Positions 12,501-23,150 of a DNA stretch of 64,000 nucleotides are shown here, piece after piece. Location: assembly GCF_949987535.1 (NCBI RefSeq), contig NC_080067.1:56106405-56170404 (forward strand), in the 5' to 3' direction. The position numbers and the translations under genes were made by a program. The notes beneath the pieces are model-generated. The model made no database searches. It was not told the origin of the DNA and worked only from the letters and a program-made list of their open reading frames with translations. The stretch is from Balaenoptera acutorostrata. Its lineage: Eukaryota > Chordata > Mammalia > Artiodactyla > Balaenopteridae. Position 1 is the stretch's first letter, and every line of letters begins with the position of its first letter.

Positions 12501-13288
12501 GCACTGTTGGTGGGAACGTAAATTGATACAGCCACTATGGAGAACAGTATGGAGGTTCCTTAAAAAACTAAAAATAGAACTACCATAAGACCCAGCAACC
12601 CGCTACTGGGCATATACTCTGAGAAAACCATAATTCAAAAAGAGTCATGTACCACAATGTTCATTGCAGCTCTATTTACAATAGCCAGGACATGGAAGCA
12701 ACCTACGTGTCCATAGACAGATGAATGGATAAAGAAGATGTGGCACATATATACAATGGAATATTACTCAGCCATGGAAAGAAACGAAATTGAGTTATTT
12801 GTAGTGAGGTGGATGGACCTAGAGACTGTCCAACAGAGAAAAGTAAGTCAGAAAGAGAAAAACAAATAACGTATGTTATCACATATATATGGAATCTAAA
12901 AAAACAAACAAACAAAAAGATGGTTCTGAAGAACCTAGGGACAGGACAGGAATAAATATGCAGACATAGAGGATGGACTTGAGGACACGGGGATGGTGAA
13001 GGGTAAGCTGGGATGAAGTGAGAGAGTGGCATGGACTTATATACACTACCAAATCTAAAATAGATAGCTAGTGGGAAGCAGCCACATAGCACAGGGAGAT
13101 CAGCTCGGTGCTTTGTGACCACCTAGAGAGGTGGGATAGGGAGGGTGGGAGGGAGATGCAAGAGGGAGGAGATATGGGGATATATGTATATATATAGCTG
13201 ATTCACTTTGTTATAAAGCAGAAACTAACACACCATTGTAAAGCAATTGTACTCCAATAAAGATGTTAAAAAATAAATTAATTAATTA
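9536..13288 (+). mobile_element. 5'-truncated L1 retrotransposon (3.75 kb)
   Basis: The insertion is bounded by a perfect 16-bp duplication, aaattgattacttctg, at 9520-9535 and 13289-13304. It contains ORF2 from inside the endonuclease domain onward, then a 3' UTR with 'gctgattcactttgttataa' near 13197, and it ends after ccaataaagatgttaaaa with an A-rich tail. ORF1, the 5' UTR and the first part of ORF2 are missing, the usual result of incomplete reverse transcription. The clean TSD and long open stretches suggest moderate age. It lies inside an MLT1 LTR, whose halves match across the insertion. Confidence 0.95.
9605..12870 (+). pseudogene. L1 ORF2 remnant: endonuclease, reverse transcriptase, C-terminal domain
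   Basis: ORF2 encodes the endonuclease/reverse transcriptase that copies L1 and SINE RNA into the genome. The recognisable order is: the end of the AP-like endonuclease (KMDLIDIYRTFHPKTTEYTF near 9617); RT fingers ([13 protein letters not shown], 10474-10512); RT motifs ([12 protein letters not shown] near 10770, then [11 protein letters not shown] near 11050); the TADDM active-site region near 11180; and the C-terminal cysteine/histidine region ([17 protein letters not shown], 12466-12516). It is broken. Segments lie in frame 2 (9617-10852), frame 3 (10920-11192), frame 2 (about 11200-12307) and frame 1 (12352-12588), with stops between them. The endonuclease 'SDH' motif reads SDL (9767-9775). 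The element cannot encode an active enzyme. Confidence 0.93.
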
Positions 13289-13404
13289 AAATTGATTACT
13301 TCTGTAATGGCCCTATTTTCAAATAAGGTCACATTCAGAAGTACTGGGGTTAGCACTGCAACATACCTTTTTTTAGGTGACACAGTTCGGCCCATAACAC
13401 CTCC

Positions 13405-13754
13405 CACTGCTCTGTACTCACCTCCTCTAAGGTTGCCCACCGCAGTAGAGGAGGGAAGAGGAACTTCTCAAGGGAAATGAATCTCTAGATCAGGGTAGTG
13501 GGATAAACAGGGTAAATCTGGTTTCCTTAGCACCCCAAGGTGTAGAAATAAAGGCATCAGGGAGAAATAGACCTTTCATCTCTTGAGGACTCTCTGTGCA
13601 CAGGCCTGTGTTAGGTGCTTTCACAACCATCTTGTGTCTAAAAAGCTGGATCACTCAGTTCCTTTTCACTTTGCCTTTTCCTCAAACCCCTCCAGAGAAT
13701 TTTTGCCCCATAGGAGACTATGGATATTAGTTAGAAATCACCCAGACCAAATTC
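13405..13754. other. unique sequence, nothing recognised
   Basis: There is no repeat and no gene evidence. The ORF at 13583-13900 reads partly through a MIR-like segment and has no known domain. Confidence 0.4.
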
Positions 13755-13880
13755 TGAATTTTATAGATGAAGAAACTGATGGTCAGAGAGGCCAAATAAT
13801 CTCTCCAGTGGTGCACAGCTGTTTAGTGTCAGAGCTACATCTAGAATCCAGTTTTATTAACTCTCACTCCAGCAGTCTCT
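13755..13880 (-). repeat. MIR SINE fragment
   Basis: The sequence 'ttttatagatgaagaaactg', followed by 'gtcagagaggccaaataatc' and a decayed 'cacacagctagtaagtggcagagc' equivalent, is the inverted central and 5' part of a MIR element. It is short and diverged, with no TSD. An L2-related origin is less likely. Confidence 0.6.
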
Positions 13881-14139
13881 GTTTCAATGTTACCTTCTGA
13901 TTTGACTTGACATTATTTACAGAGGGGAAATAAATTTAACCTTATTTAACTCCTAGCCTTTGAGGGAAATGAAATCCCAAACAGAGCATATAGGAGGGTT
14001 GGCAGACCGTGCTTGGAACTCTCCCTGGGGTCATGCCACTTCCTAGTTATTTGCCCTCAGGACAGGAGCAGATTGCCTATGACCAGAGTATAATATGTAT
14101 GTCTTGCACCAAAATAACTCTGCCCTTGCCAGGACCTGT

Positions 14140-14670
14140 GTAGAAGATGGATAGTCAGTTTTCTGACTTTCAGAGAGAAATGGATACAACCCCTGCCTTC
14201 AAGGAGTTCCTAGTCTTGTAGAAGATTAAGAAATTTAAGAAATTAATCCCACTCTAATGGCATAAGCATCACAATAGAGATTTTAAACAAGTCTGGGTGG
14301 GAGTTCAACCATGCCTAACAGTTGAATGGTTCCCAAGAATGAGTTTACCAGGCACTATCAGTGGAGCTGGTGTGTCCAGGAAGAGAGCCTGCCATGGCTT
14401 CTAGTGTTCTGCAGACCAGCAAAGGTCTGCAGTGGCTGTCTGTGTAGGGTCCTTGGGACAAACAAGTCACAAGAGTCAAGAAAGAAGAGAGGATAGGGAG
14501 GTTGGAGCCAGTTTCTTAAGATTATTGCATCCTATATGCAATAATTCAGACTTTGTCCATGGGTAGCAAAGGCCCAAAGTTGGTTTTAAAGCAGGGGAAT
14601 GACAGAAATCGGATTTCTGTCTCAGAAGACAGGAAGAAATTGTGGCTGTGGCCAAGGAACCCTTGGAAGC
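14140..14670 (-). repeat. probable L2 LINE relic
   Basis: Pieces such as 'caaggagttcctagtcttgt' (14200-14219) and 'aaagcaggggaatgacagaa' (14587-14606) fit the inverted L2 3' region ('tggagcttacattctag' and 'gagcaggggagtgacatgat' in other copies). The middle is too decayed to align by eye, so the call is tentative. The short palindrome tgcagacc...ggtctgca lies at 14410-14431. Confidence 0.4.
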
Positions 14671-15573
14671 ACCAAACTTCACCTCCCTCATCAATGGCTA
14701 ACACCAGCTCAGGACCTTCCGCCTGAAGTAACTGACATCAGGTGACACCCCCAACCTCCAACTGCGTTCCGATCTCACCTTAGGGCCTCCAAGAAAAGCA
14801 GGAGCCCCTAGTGCACACTGAATGCCCAGTTTAACTGTGAGAAAACCCAGCTCCACTACCACGGAGAAAAGCCCCTGACAAGTTATTGGGAAAGAGTCAG
14901 CAGGAAGGAGTCCCTGACATTTCAGAAATCCCTTTCCCCTCTCTTTGTCCTTCTCAGTCCGTGTCATTAATTTCCAGGCCGTCTCCATAGCAGAGTCCAA
15001 AGAGCACCTTGGTATGTATGTGGGAGTGTTATCCGGTGGAGCCCTTTGGAGCCATAGGTATGTTTTGAGTTTGATACCCAAGAAAGCTCTGAGTGGTGGA
15101 TGAAGCGCTTTCCCCAAAGGTTAAAAGTAATAAGACCGTCTTTGTGCCCTTGTGGTTTGATTTTTCACAGGCTATTATGAAGGCTGTGGGGGGTGAGGGT
15201 TTATCCATATAATTTGCATGTTAATGTTTGGTCTAAAAATATGCGCTGAGAAAGGAAAAAACATACTTTAAAATATGCTTCAAGGGAACAACACTCAACT
15301 ATTATGATCCAAGTGCCTTGCAGTAAGTAAAAAGACATCAATTCATTTCATATTAATTTTATTTATTGCAGGCTTTCAGATGTCAGTAGTTACAGAGTTC
15401 CAGTAAAACATTGTATTTATATGCTTATTAAACTCAGAATAGATTAAGGAAATTCAAGAAGAGATTCTTTCAAAGTTTTCAGTTTTTCTCCTCCCTTCCT
15501 CAATAAACATGTCTCAGCCACTTGCTGTGGGCCTCAGACTGTGCTGGATATTGGGGTTCCCCAACCTGTAGCT
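14671..15573. other. unique sequence, no gene supported
   Basis: A 139-codon minus-strand ORF at 14698-15117 has no recognisable domain, and its composition is ordinary for this region. Nothing else was seen apart from AT-rich sequence. Confidence 0.4.
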
Positions 15574-15585
15574 CCCCAACATCTT

Positions 15586-16708
15586 TTTTTTTTATCTAAT
15601 AGATCTTTATTGGAGTAAACTTGCTTCACAATACAGTGTTAATTTCTGTTGCACAGCAAAGCGAATCAGCCATATGCATACACATGTCCCCGTACCCCTC
15701 CTTCTTGAGCCTCCCTCCCATCCTCTCTATTCCACCCCTCTAGGTCATCCCAAAGCTCTGAGCCGATCTCCCTGTGCTATGCTGCTGCTTCCCACCAGCC
15801 AACTATTTTACATTCTGTAGTGTATATATGTCGATGCTACTCTCACCTCACCCCAGCTTCACCCTTCCATCCCATGTCATCAAGTCCATTCTCCATGTCT
15901 ACCTCTTTATTCCTGCCCTGCAACTAGGTTCATCAGTACCATTTTTTTTTAGATTCCATATACACGTGTTAGCATACGGTATTTGTTTTTCTCTTTCTGA
16001 CTTACTTCACCCTGTATGACAGACTCTAAGTCCATCCACCTCACTACAAATAACTCAATTTCGTTTCTTTTTAGGGCTGAGTAATATTCCATTGTATATA
16101 TGTGTCACATCTTCTTTATCCATTCATCTGTCTATGGACACGTAGGTTGCTTCCATGTCCTGGCTATTGTAAATAGTGCTGCAATGAACATTGTGGTACA
16201 TGTCTCTTTTTGAATTATGGTTTTCTCAGGGTATATGCCTAGTAGTGGGATTGCTGGGTCATATGGTAGTTCTATTTTTAGTTTTTTAAGGAACCTCCAT
16301 ACTGTTTTCCATAGTGGTTGTATCAATTTACATTCCCACCAACAGTGTAGGAGGGTTCCCTTTTCACCACACCCTTTCCAGCATTTATTGTTTCTAGCTT
16401 TTTTGATAATGGCCATTCTGACTGGTGTGAGATGATACCTCATTTTAGTTTTGATTTGCTTTTCTCTAATAATTAGAGATGTTGAGCATCTTTTCATGTG
16501 CCTCTTGGCCATCTGTATGTCTTCCTTGGTGAAAAGTCTGTTTAGATCTTCTGCCCATTTTTTAACTGGATTGTTTGTTTTTTTGATACTGAGCTCCATG
16601 AGAGCTGTGTGTATATTTTGGAGACTAATCCTTTGTCTGTTGTGCCATTTGCAAATATTTTCTCCCATTCTGAGGGTCGTCTTTTTGTCTTGTTTATGGT
16701 TTCCTGCA
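15586..16708 (-). mobile_element. 5'-truncated L1, 1.1 kb
   Basis: The minus-strand L1 3' end begins after a T run (15583-15593) with 'agatctttattggagtaaac' and reaches back into ORF2. A 12-bp TSD, ccccaacatctt, flanks it at 15574-15585 and 16709-16720. It belongs to the same broad family as the L1 at 9536 but is a diverged copy (gcacagcaaagcgaatcagc where the other reads ttataaagcagaaactaac on the opposite strand). Confidence 0.93.
16132..16708 (-). pseudogene. L1 ORF2 C-terminal fragment, open for about 190 codons
   Basis: Reading on the minus strand, this is the C-terminal end of an L1 ORF2 protein. It contains [20 protein letters not shown], then [14 protein letters not shown] and the cysteine/histidine segment [18 protein letters not shown], followed by [16 protein letters not shown]. 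The frame is intact until an in-frame stop at 16132. That is short of the usual end, because the family continues with a tryptophan-rich tail before its own stop. The ORF extends 5' into flanking host DNA up to 16962, so no true start exists. It has no endonuclease or RT core and is therefore nonfunctional. Confidence 0.9.
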
Positions 16709-16720
16709 CCCCAACATCTT

Positions 16721-17567
16721 ATCAGGAGCTGAAATAAGGTTGGAATGGGCTTACTGCCAATCCTTTTCAAAATAAAAGAAAAGGAAACCATATTGCAGTG
16801 ATCAAATTCGTAAGGAATTTTCTGATTTGTGTGAATCAGGATATGAAATTTTTCTCCTAGAGGGGTAAACAGAGAATTCACCTTGAGGAAACTAGTATGT
16901 GCAACTAGGAGTTTGGGCTGTCTCCTCTGAAACTTGTCTGAGAGGGTGAGCCTCTTGGGCATTTCTGCAGGGTGGCTTGAGAGGAACTGCTGTTACCTGC
17001 TGAATCACCCTCCGCACATCCTGGCCCGCCTGCCTCCTCCCTGGGGGGTGTCTGCCCTTTTAGTAAAGGCCACAGTTGCTTAGAGAAAGATGAGATCACC
17101 ACCTGCATGAGTTGCAGGGATGGCCAGAGAAAGGCCTCTTCAGATGAGCTGTGTCCACCCTCAGGAGGTAGGAAGACTACCCTTTTCCTGTGTACTTAAC
17201 CTAGCCCTTTGGACAAATAATAAATATAACTTGGAGGTTCTTCACAGCTTTCTTCACAATTTCCATTCCCTCAATGTCTTGTGGAAAGAACTTGTCATGT
17301 CTCTGTCTTCATATATAAAATTTTGTTGGGGGAGAGGGTGTTAATGCATGAAGCTTTAACAATAACAATAAAAAATACAGTGAGAGTGAAAACGTGTGGG
17401 AAACATAGATCAGGAAATCTGGATTCTGGGTTTAGTTTTCACCTTCCTATGGGACCTGAGGAATAGCATTTGACCTCTGTGAAATGTCCTTCTTCATGGG
17501 GATGTTGCATTAATCCATAGGGATATGCATAGTTGATAAGTGTAATAAAAAGAGAAAGGTCACCTAA
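16721..17567. other. unique sequence, no gene seen
   Basis: No repeat or gene is recognised. Short ORFs at 16905-17108 (minus) and 17120-17344 (plus) are unremarkable. Confidence 0.4.
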
Positions 17568-17781
17568 AATTTTTTTTGATAACAAACACAGAAATGGACT
17601 TAGGAACAGTTAGAGGTTGGGGAAGACGTGAATCAGGTCGTGGACCAGTGAACAGAAGAAGAGTATGGATAATAAATTTTTTTTGTTAGCAAACACAGAA
17701 ATGGTCTTAGGAACAGTTAGAGGTTGGGGAAGAAGGGAATCAGGTCATGGACCAGTGTACAGAAGAAGAGTATTGATAATA
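17568..17781. repeat. 107-bp direct tandem duplication (2 copies)
   Basis: Copy 1 (17568-17674) and copy 2 (17675-17781) both start aaatttttttt and contain 'ttaggaacagttagaggttg' and 'cagaagaagagtat'. The offset is exactly 107 bp, with about 8 substitutions and no indel that I can see, so identity is about 92%. The unit matches no repeat family I know. The ORF at 17665-18066 begins in copy 1 and runs through copy 2 but has no recognised domain. Confidence 0.93.
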
Positions 17782-18244
17782 AAAGGAACAGTCAGCACAG
17801 AACCAAAGGTAGGAAGCCCAACGCAGATTTGCCCCACCTTTATCCAGAGTCAGAATAAGCAATATTTTTCTGCTGCTGGATCAAAGCATGAGAAGAAAAC
17901 AAAGCATTTTTGGAAAGAAAAGATTTTTTTTTTAATGGACACACCAGGATGGTATAATAACATCTTTTTTGAAGCCATATTGACACATGTTCACTCAAGT
18001 AAGTTGAATCTTCATCTTGACAGATTCATCTGGTGTGGACACATGTCAATCGAGAGCCCACACTAACCCATAGGGCCTCTTTAACTAAAGATATTTATGT
18101 ATGTTGGATTTTCACCTTAAGAATCACTGAAAAGTGCTGCTTATTTTCCTTCTTCCCTGTTTAAGAGCAATGTGCATTACTGTCCTCACCAGGGGTTCTG
18201 AGTAATTTACATATGTCAGATATGACAGTGACAGATATTCAGAT

Positions 18245-18450
18245 CAGTAAATATTGATTGGGCACCTTTTAGTTTTGGAGATACAAAGAAAAATAAGATG
18301 TGGGCCGTGCCCTCAGAAAAGGCAGACATAAACAAATAAGTTACAACACAGCATCCTAAATGCCGTGACATACTATGACCAAAGCAGGAAGGAGAAGGAA
18401 GTGATTAACTCCTTCTGGGAAGACTTCCCTGAGGGTAACAAAAGATGGGG
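18245..18450 (-). repeat. L2 LINE 3'-region fragment
   Basis: The inverted L2 3' end is recognisable: 'tattgattgggcacctttta', 'gagatacaaagaaaaataag', 'cagacataaacaaataag', and the 'gggaagacttccctgagggt' segment near 18418. No ORF is preserved. Confidence 0.65.
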
Positions 18451-18555
18451 GGGAGGGGAGATTGTGTTACACAGACTCCTGAATTATATATAGAAGTGTT
18501 GTTGTTTGGTTTTTTTTTTAATGTGGGAATGAGACTTTTTCATGATCAGATAACT

Positions 18556-18705
18556 TAAATAGGTCCTTTACTGTGAGATTTGCTTTTACTATTAGAGGTG
18601 TGATTTTAGGCAAGTTTCTTAATTTCTCCATACCTCCACTCCCTTATTTATAGGCTGGTGATAGTAAAACAAACCTTATATAATTATTGTGATAACTGTA
18701 GGATA
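18556..18705 (+). repeat. MIR SINE fragment
   Basis: The sequence 'gtgtgattttaggcaagttt' (18598-18617) followed by 'cttaatttctccatacctcc' matches the MIR core and its downstream part. No TSD remains. Confidence 0.6.
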
Positions 18706-18977
18706 CTGCTGTGTCTATAGACATAGGTACCAGCGCGTGCATACACACACACATGCGCCTCTAATAAGTGGTAGAACCTATGCCCATACATTAGGAGACA
18801 CCCAGTAACATAATAATTAGGGCTTGTGTGTGATGACAAAGTGCAAGAACAAAAGATGACAAAGGTTTTCCTAGCAGTGAAGTGGTGTCTTGAATTCTCT
18901 TATTTTCCACAGGGAAAGAGAAAATCACTAGAGAGAAAAGAATATCTTAGTGGTGTATATCAACTGGCAAAGACATA

Positions 18978-19040
18978 TTAATATATATATTAATATATAT
19001 ATTAATATATATAAATATATATATTAATATATATTAATGA
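18978..19040. repeat. (TATATTAA)n AT microsatellite
   Basis: Interrupted repeats of tatattaatata form a nearly pure AT tract. It is self-complementary and likely to be length-variable between individuals. Assembly length may be unreliable. Confidence 0.9.
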
Positions 19041-19102
19041 ATTTTAAATAGTCTTCTTCAAGATCAAATTCAAAGATGAAAGCAATAAATGCCTTCATTT
19101 GT

Positions 19103-19534
19103 TTATTTTTTTATTAAAGTATAGTTGATTTACAATGTTGTGTTAGTTTCTGCTATACAGCAAAGTGATTCAGTTTTACATATATATATACTTTTCCATA
19201 TTCTTTTTCAAATTCTTTTCCATTATGGTTTATTCCAGGATATTGAATATAGTTCCCTGTGCTATACAGTAAGACCTTGTTATTTATCTATTTTCTATAT
19301 AGTAGTTTTTAACTGCTAATCCCAAACTCCTAATTTATCCCTCCCCCAACCTCTTTTGATTTGGTAACCATAAGTTTGTTTTCTATGTCTGTGAGTCTTT
19401 TCTGTTTTGTAAATAAGTACATTTGTATTATATTTTAGATTCCACATATATGTGATATCATATGGTATTTGTCTTTATCAAACTGACTTCACTTAGTATT
19501 ATAATCTCTAGGTCCATCCATGTTGCTGCAAATG
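19103..19534 (-). mobile_element. L1 3'-UTR fragment with a perfect 21-bp TSD
   Basis: The insertion is an inverted L1 tail that starts 'ttattaaagtatagttgatt' and contains 'tgttagtttctgctatacag'. A perfect 21-bp duplication (gcaataaatgccttcatttg plus t) flanks it at 19082-19102 and 19535-19555. It is an older L1 subfamily than the one at 9536. It contains only 3' UTR, with no coding part. Confidence 0.95.
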
Positions 19535-19825
19535 GCAATAAATGCCTTCATTTGTATGACCGGATTGATAGATGACTGGGGATAAACAAATGACACTTTG
19601 CAGCGCTTTAGATACTGGGTATGATGTAAGCTTTATGAGTGGGATAATTTATATTTTATAAGACCCTGAATGAAAAAGAACTGTTGACTGTACTTTGCAG
19701 AAATTCCCTTGAGTAAACTAAAGTTCCACCAAATCTTTAGAAATGAAACGTTGCTAGTTCTAATAGGACAGCTTGGGCCTGCTCTAAAAGAGTGTAATAC
19801 TAATAGCTTCCATTTATTGAAAGCG

Positions 19826-20072
19826 TAAGAGTTAAGAGCATTGGCTTTGGGGTCACATATGCCCAGGAGTTCAGATCCCAGCTTTCACTCTTGTAGGTGT
19901 GTGATTTTGGACAATTTCTCTCTCTGCTTGTGCCCTCATCTGTAAAATGCAGATAATAAAATTGACTTCACAAAAGATCATGTGAGGATTTAATGAGCTC
20001 ACACATGTAAAGCACTTAGCATAGTATCTAGCACCCACAAAGTATCCAATATTAGTTACTCTTATAATTACT
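19826..20072 (+). repeat. MIR SINE, nearly full length
   Basis: This is a near-complete MIR: 'gttaagagcattggctttgg', the B-box-like 'gttcagatcccagctttcac', 'gtgtgattttggacaatttc', 'ctcatctgtaaaatgcagat', 'gtgaggatttaatgagctca' and 'gtaaagcacttagcatagta'. It is the best-preserved MIR in the window. Confidence 0.92.
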
Positions 20073-20167
20073 GTATTATATATTCTTGTAAGAGCAGAGT
20101 AGAAAAAAGGGTTGAGTCTTCCTGGGAGGAGAAGGAATCAGAGATGAAATCACAGAAGAAAAATATT

Positions 20168-20888
20168 TATGGTGCCCGCTAGAACAGCTACAGTTTTTTC
20201 AAAAAGAAAATAACAAGCTGTTGACAAGAATGTGGAGAAATTGGAATCATGTTTCTGGGGGGAATGTAAAATGTAAAATGTTGTAGCCACTTTGGAAACA
20301 GTTTGGCAGTTCCTCACGATGTTAAACACAGAGGTACCATATGATCCAGCAATTCCACTTCAAGGTATATACTCAAGAGAAATGAAAACATATGTCTACA
20401 ATAAAGCTAGTACCTGTAATTAACAGTGTTATTCATAATAGTGAAAAAGTGGAAATAATCCAGATGTCCATTAATTGCTGAAAGTAAAAACAAAATGTGG
20501 TATAGCCATACAATAAAATATTATCCAGTCATAAAAAGGAATAAAGAACTGATAAATGCTACAACATGGATGACCCTTGAAAAATTACACTAAGTGAAAC
20601 AAGTCAGTCACAAAAGGCTACATATTATATGATTCCATTGATATGAAATTCCCAGAATAGAGAAATCCATACAGACAGAAAGTAGTGGTTGTCAGGAGCT
20701 GGGAGAAAGGGGGAGTAGAAAGTAACCGCTAATGGATACAGGGTTTCTTTTTTGGGTGACAAGAGTGTTCTGGTAGTGGTGGTGGTTGCACAACATTGTG
20801 GATGTGCTAAAAAACCACTGAATTTTACACGTTAAAGTGGTGAATGTTATGTTATATGAACTATTTCTCAATAAAAAAAAAATTTTAG
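20168..20888 (+). mobile_element. old L1M 3' end (end of ORF2 and 3' UTR)
   Basis: The plus-strand copy covers 'tatgatccagcaattccact' (the PYDPAIPL region), 'ggtatagccatacaataaaa' and 'gtgaaacaagtcagtcacaa'. It ends after 'tatatgaactatttctcaat' with an A-rich tail. Stops and indels rule out a protein. Sequence state suggests an L1MA-L1MC age group. Confidence 0.88.
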
Positions 20889-22039
20889 GTGGGCCTTCAA
20901 AGACAAGTAGGGATAGGCCAGGCAAAGCAAGGGGAATGAGGACCCCCAGGCTGAGGGAACTCCTAGGGTCAAAGTTCAAAAGCAACAACAATCAAGCTTT
21001 GTTCAAAAAATGGTAAGAATCTGGTAGAATGGCTGTGCTACTCAAAGGCAGTCAGTGGGCTGTGGATTGTTTGTTATGTTCTGTGATGATACAAGCAAAG
21101 AAATCAAGAGAACGCTGTAGAAACATTAGCAACTTGACATTGCGTGGTTGGTGGCCTCCAGTCCTTGGACAGGATACAGACAAAATGTGGTCACATTCGT
21201 GTGGTAGGTAGGTCGCCCAAGCTGCACACTAGTCCTGCACAGTAGGACCACATAGCTGACCTCGACGGATGGGAAATGAAAACAGCGGGTTCTTCACTTT
21301 GTAAAATTTGAGACGTACTGTCATATGGGATGCATTATAAGGAGTAACAGGCTGGAGACATAGGTTGGGAACCGAGTGTGAAGAGCCTTATAAGTAAAAT
21401 AGTTTGAAATCACTTATTTGTCCAGAATTCTTTAACCAAGTTGTGCTTAGTTATGTACCATGAGTGACACTGTGGTACTTCTAAGCATGGATTATCTCTT
21501 AGGAGTCGAGAAAATAGAGGAATCAGGCAATTTCAGGGGAAAGAAAATCTTTAAAAACAAAACAAACACACCTGGGAACCAGTGAGGGCACATCTGTTCC
21601 AGCTTGGAGCCAACAAAAAGTACATGGAATCCTCAAAAGGGGTTAAAAGAGGCGCGTAACACACTAATTAAGACCCAAAGATTTGTTTATATTTCTGGAA
21701 TAAGAGAAACCAGAATAAGCCATCCCAGGAAGAGAAACTGAGTTGAGAGCTGGGTTAACGGTAGAGAGACAAATGAGGCAGGCAGAGGACAGGTAGGAAA
21801 TCTCACAGCTCACACTCTCCCACAAAGGGAAAGAGCCAAGCCAGCCTGCTCCACGTGTGGGAAAATACTTAACCCCTCGGAAGAAGAGCCTATATTGATT
21901 CCAGAGATTGTTATTCCTGCATGCAGTGGGGGGACAAAGAAAGGAAAGGAAACCGAGGTATTGACAGAAAAACCAGCTTCTACTTTCTCAAATGTCTTGG
22001 ATGTCACTATGAAGCAACCATAAGACTTCCTCTGTTGTC
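20889..22039. other. unique sequence, no gene seen
   Basis: No repeat is firmly recognised. The ORFs here (20692-20991 minus, 21029-21211 plus, 21810-22007 minus) lack motifs. A weak L2-like stretch around 21340-21420 is not strong enough to annotate. Confidence 0.4.
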
Positions 22040-22310
22040 ACATGTTGACTCATTCTTTCCCAAGCACGGCCGTTTATTTAATGTCTAGTTTCGTTAAAGT
22101 CGATGAGATTTTGTTTCAGAATCCGGGGCAGTGCTAATGTAAATGCTTGTTTGTCTGGCGTTGAGCAGAACGAAGCAAGATCATGCTCTGCGCAAGTAAA
22201 GCAATGTGTCATGTCATATTGCCAAAAGGTTGCATCATTTCTAAACTTTCCAGAAGACTGGATGGATGAGAGGTCATCTATGTTTATTTTGTGAATTTTG
22301 GCCTACCAGG
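22040..22310. other. unique CpG-retaining segment, candidate conserved noncoding element
   Basis: At least eight CpG dinucleotides survive in about 200 bp (for example in cacggccgtttatttaatg near 22065, gttaaagtcgatgag near 22095, and gcgttgagcagaacgaagc near 22158). The surrounding sequence has very few. No repeat family or coding motif is recognised; the 63-codon ORF at 22103-22294 has no known domain. CpG retention can reflect low methylation or constraint, or simply chance. Confidence 0.35.
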
Positions 22311-22979
22311 AAATGTGTGGGTACAAGAGATATTTTAGGCCCATGAGACTCTCACTTTAGATGCTTAATCCAGCAGCATGTGTTATAAGCTGCAGTCTCT
22401 AACTAAATCTTTGAAAAGAGTGGCAAGTTGTGAAGTATGCAAGGTTTCTGGCTGCATTAACAGAGCCACGTATAAAATCCTGTTGCCAAACAGAGACTAG
22501 AACCAGATGACAGAGACTGAAAACACACTCCATATATTGACTTTCTCTATAAAATACTCATTATAACCTAATCCAGTAATATTTATTTCTAGGAGAATTG
22601 TATAATCACTCACCAATCCATATTAATTAAGGCATAAATTGAACTTGAAAGAAGATTTTTAAACAGAATTTTTCATGTCGGTTTTCTTTAAGAATACAAT
22701 AGAATTACTTCACAACAAGGAAGGGAAATAATGTTTTAAGGAAGTAATTTTTAATGTACAATTTAACAGATGTGATCATTAATGGCTCACCAGCAACCCT
22801 CATATCCTTCATGATCCAGAAGATAACAATATTCCCTTCCCTAGAATAAACTGCTTTTCTCTACTTTTTCATGTGGTTCTGGGGGGTGAGGGGGCTGCCA
22901 AAGAATAATCACTCACACAAACACACTCCCAACACACACACACTCCTTCCTACCCCCATCACACACATAAGGCAAAAGG
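22311..22979. other. unique sequence with a short CA-rich patch
   Basis: No gene is seen. A CA-rich, interrupted patch (acacaaacacactcccaaca) lies near 22914-22970. Confidence 0.4.
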
Positions 22980-23150
22980 AAACCCAGAAATAGGAGATAA
23001 TGTTAGTAACACCCAGGGGGAGGCCATGCCCAGAGAGGGAAACAGAGGCCAGCTCTGTCCCCAGAATGCACCAGAGCGAGCCAATACATCACCTCTATTG
23101 GTTAAGCTCTTTGAGTTGAGTTTCTGTTTGAAACCAAAAGAATCCTAACA
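22980..23150 (+). repeat. possible 3' end of an ancient LTR element
   Basis: The end 'ttggttaagctctttgagtt' followed by 'gaaaccaaaagaatcctaac' has the look of the 3' end of old ERVL/MaLR-type solo LTRs, where 'ttaagccactttgaattggg' is followed by 'accaaaagagtcctaac'. The upstream end cannot be defined. This is recognition by tail only and could be coincidental. Confidence 0.3.

Larger units (their letters stand above)
9160..13399 (-). mobile_element. MLT1 (MaLR) solo LTR, split by an L1
   Basis: This is a solitary LTR of the mammalian-apparent-LTR-retrotransposon group, inverted. It starts with tgtattagtttcctagg at 9160 and 'ggtggcttaaaacaacagaa' follows near 9207. It resumes after the L1 at 13305 ('aatggccctattttcaaata') and ends ...cccataaca at 13399. 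The terminal TG...CA is retained. The flanking pentamers, gatcc (9155-9159) and cctcc (13400-13404), match at only 3 of 5 positions, as expected for an old insertion. The LTR is about 470 bp without the L1 and carries no internal viral genes. Confidence 0.88.

Noticed and set aside
16132..16962. 276-codon minus ORF as a host gene
   Set aside because: Most of it is the C-terminal end of L1 ORF2; the first 80 codons are flanking host DNA joined by chance.
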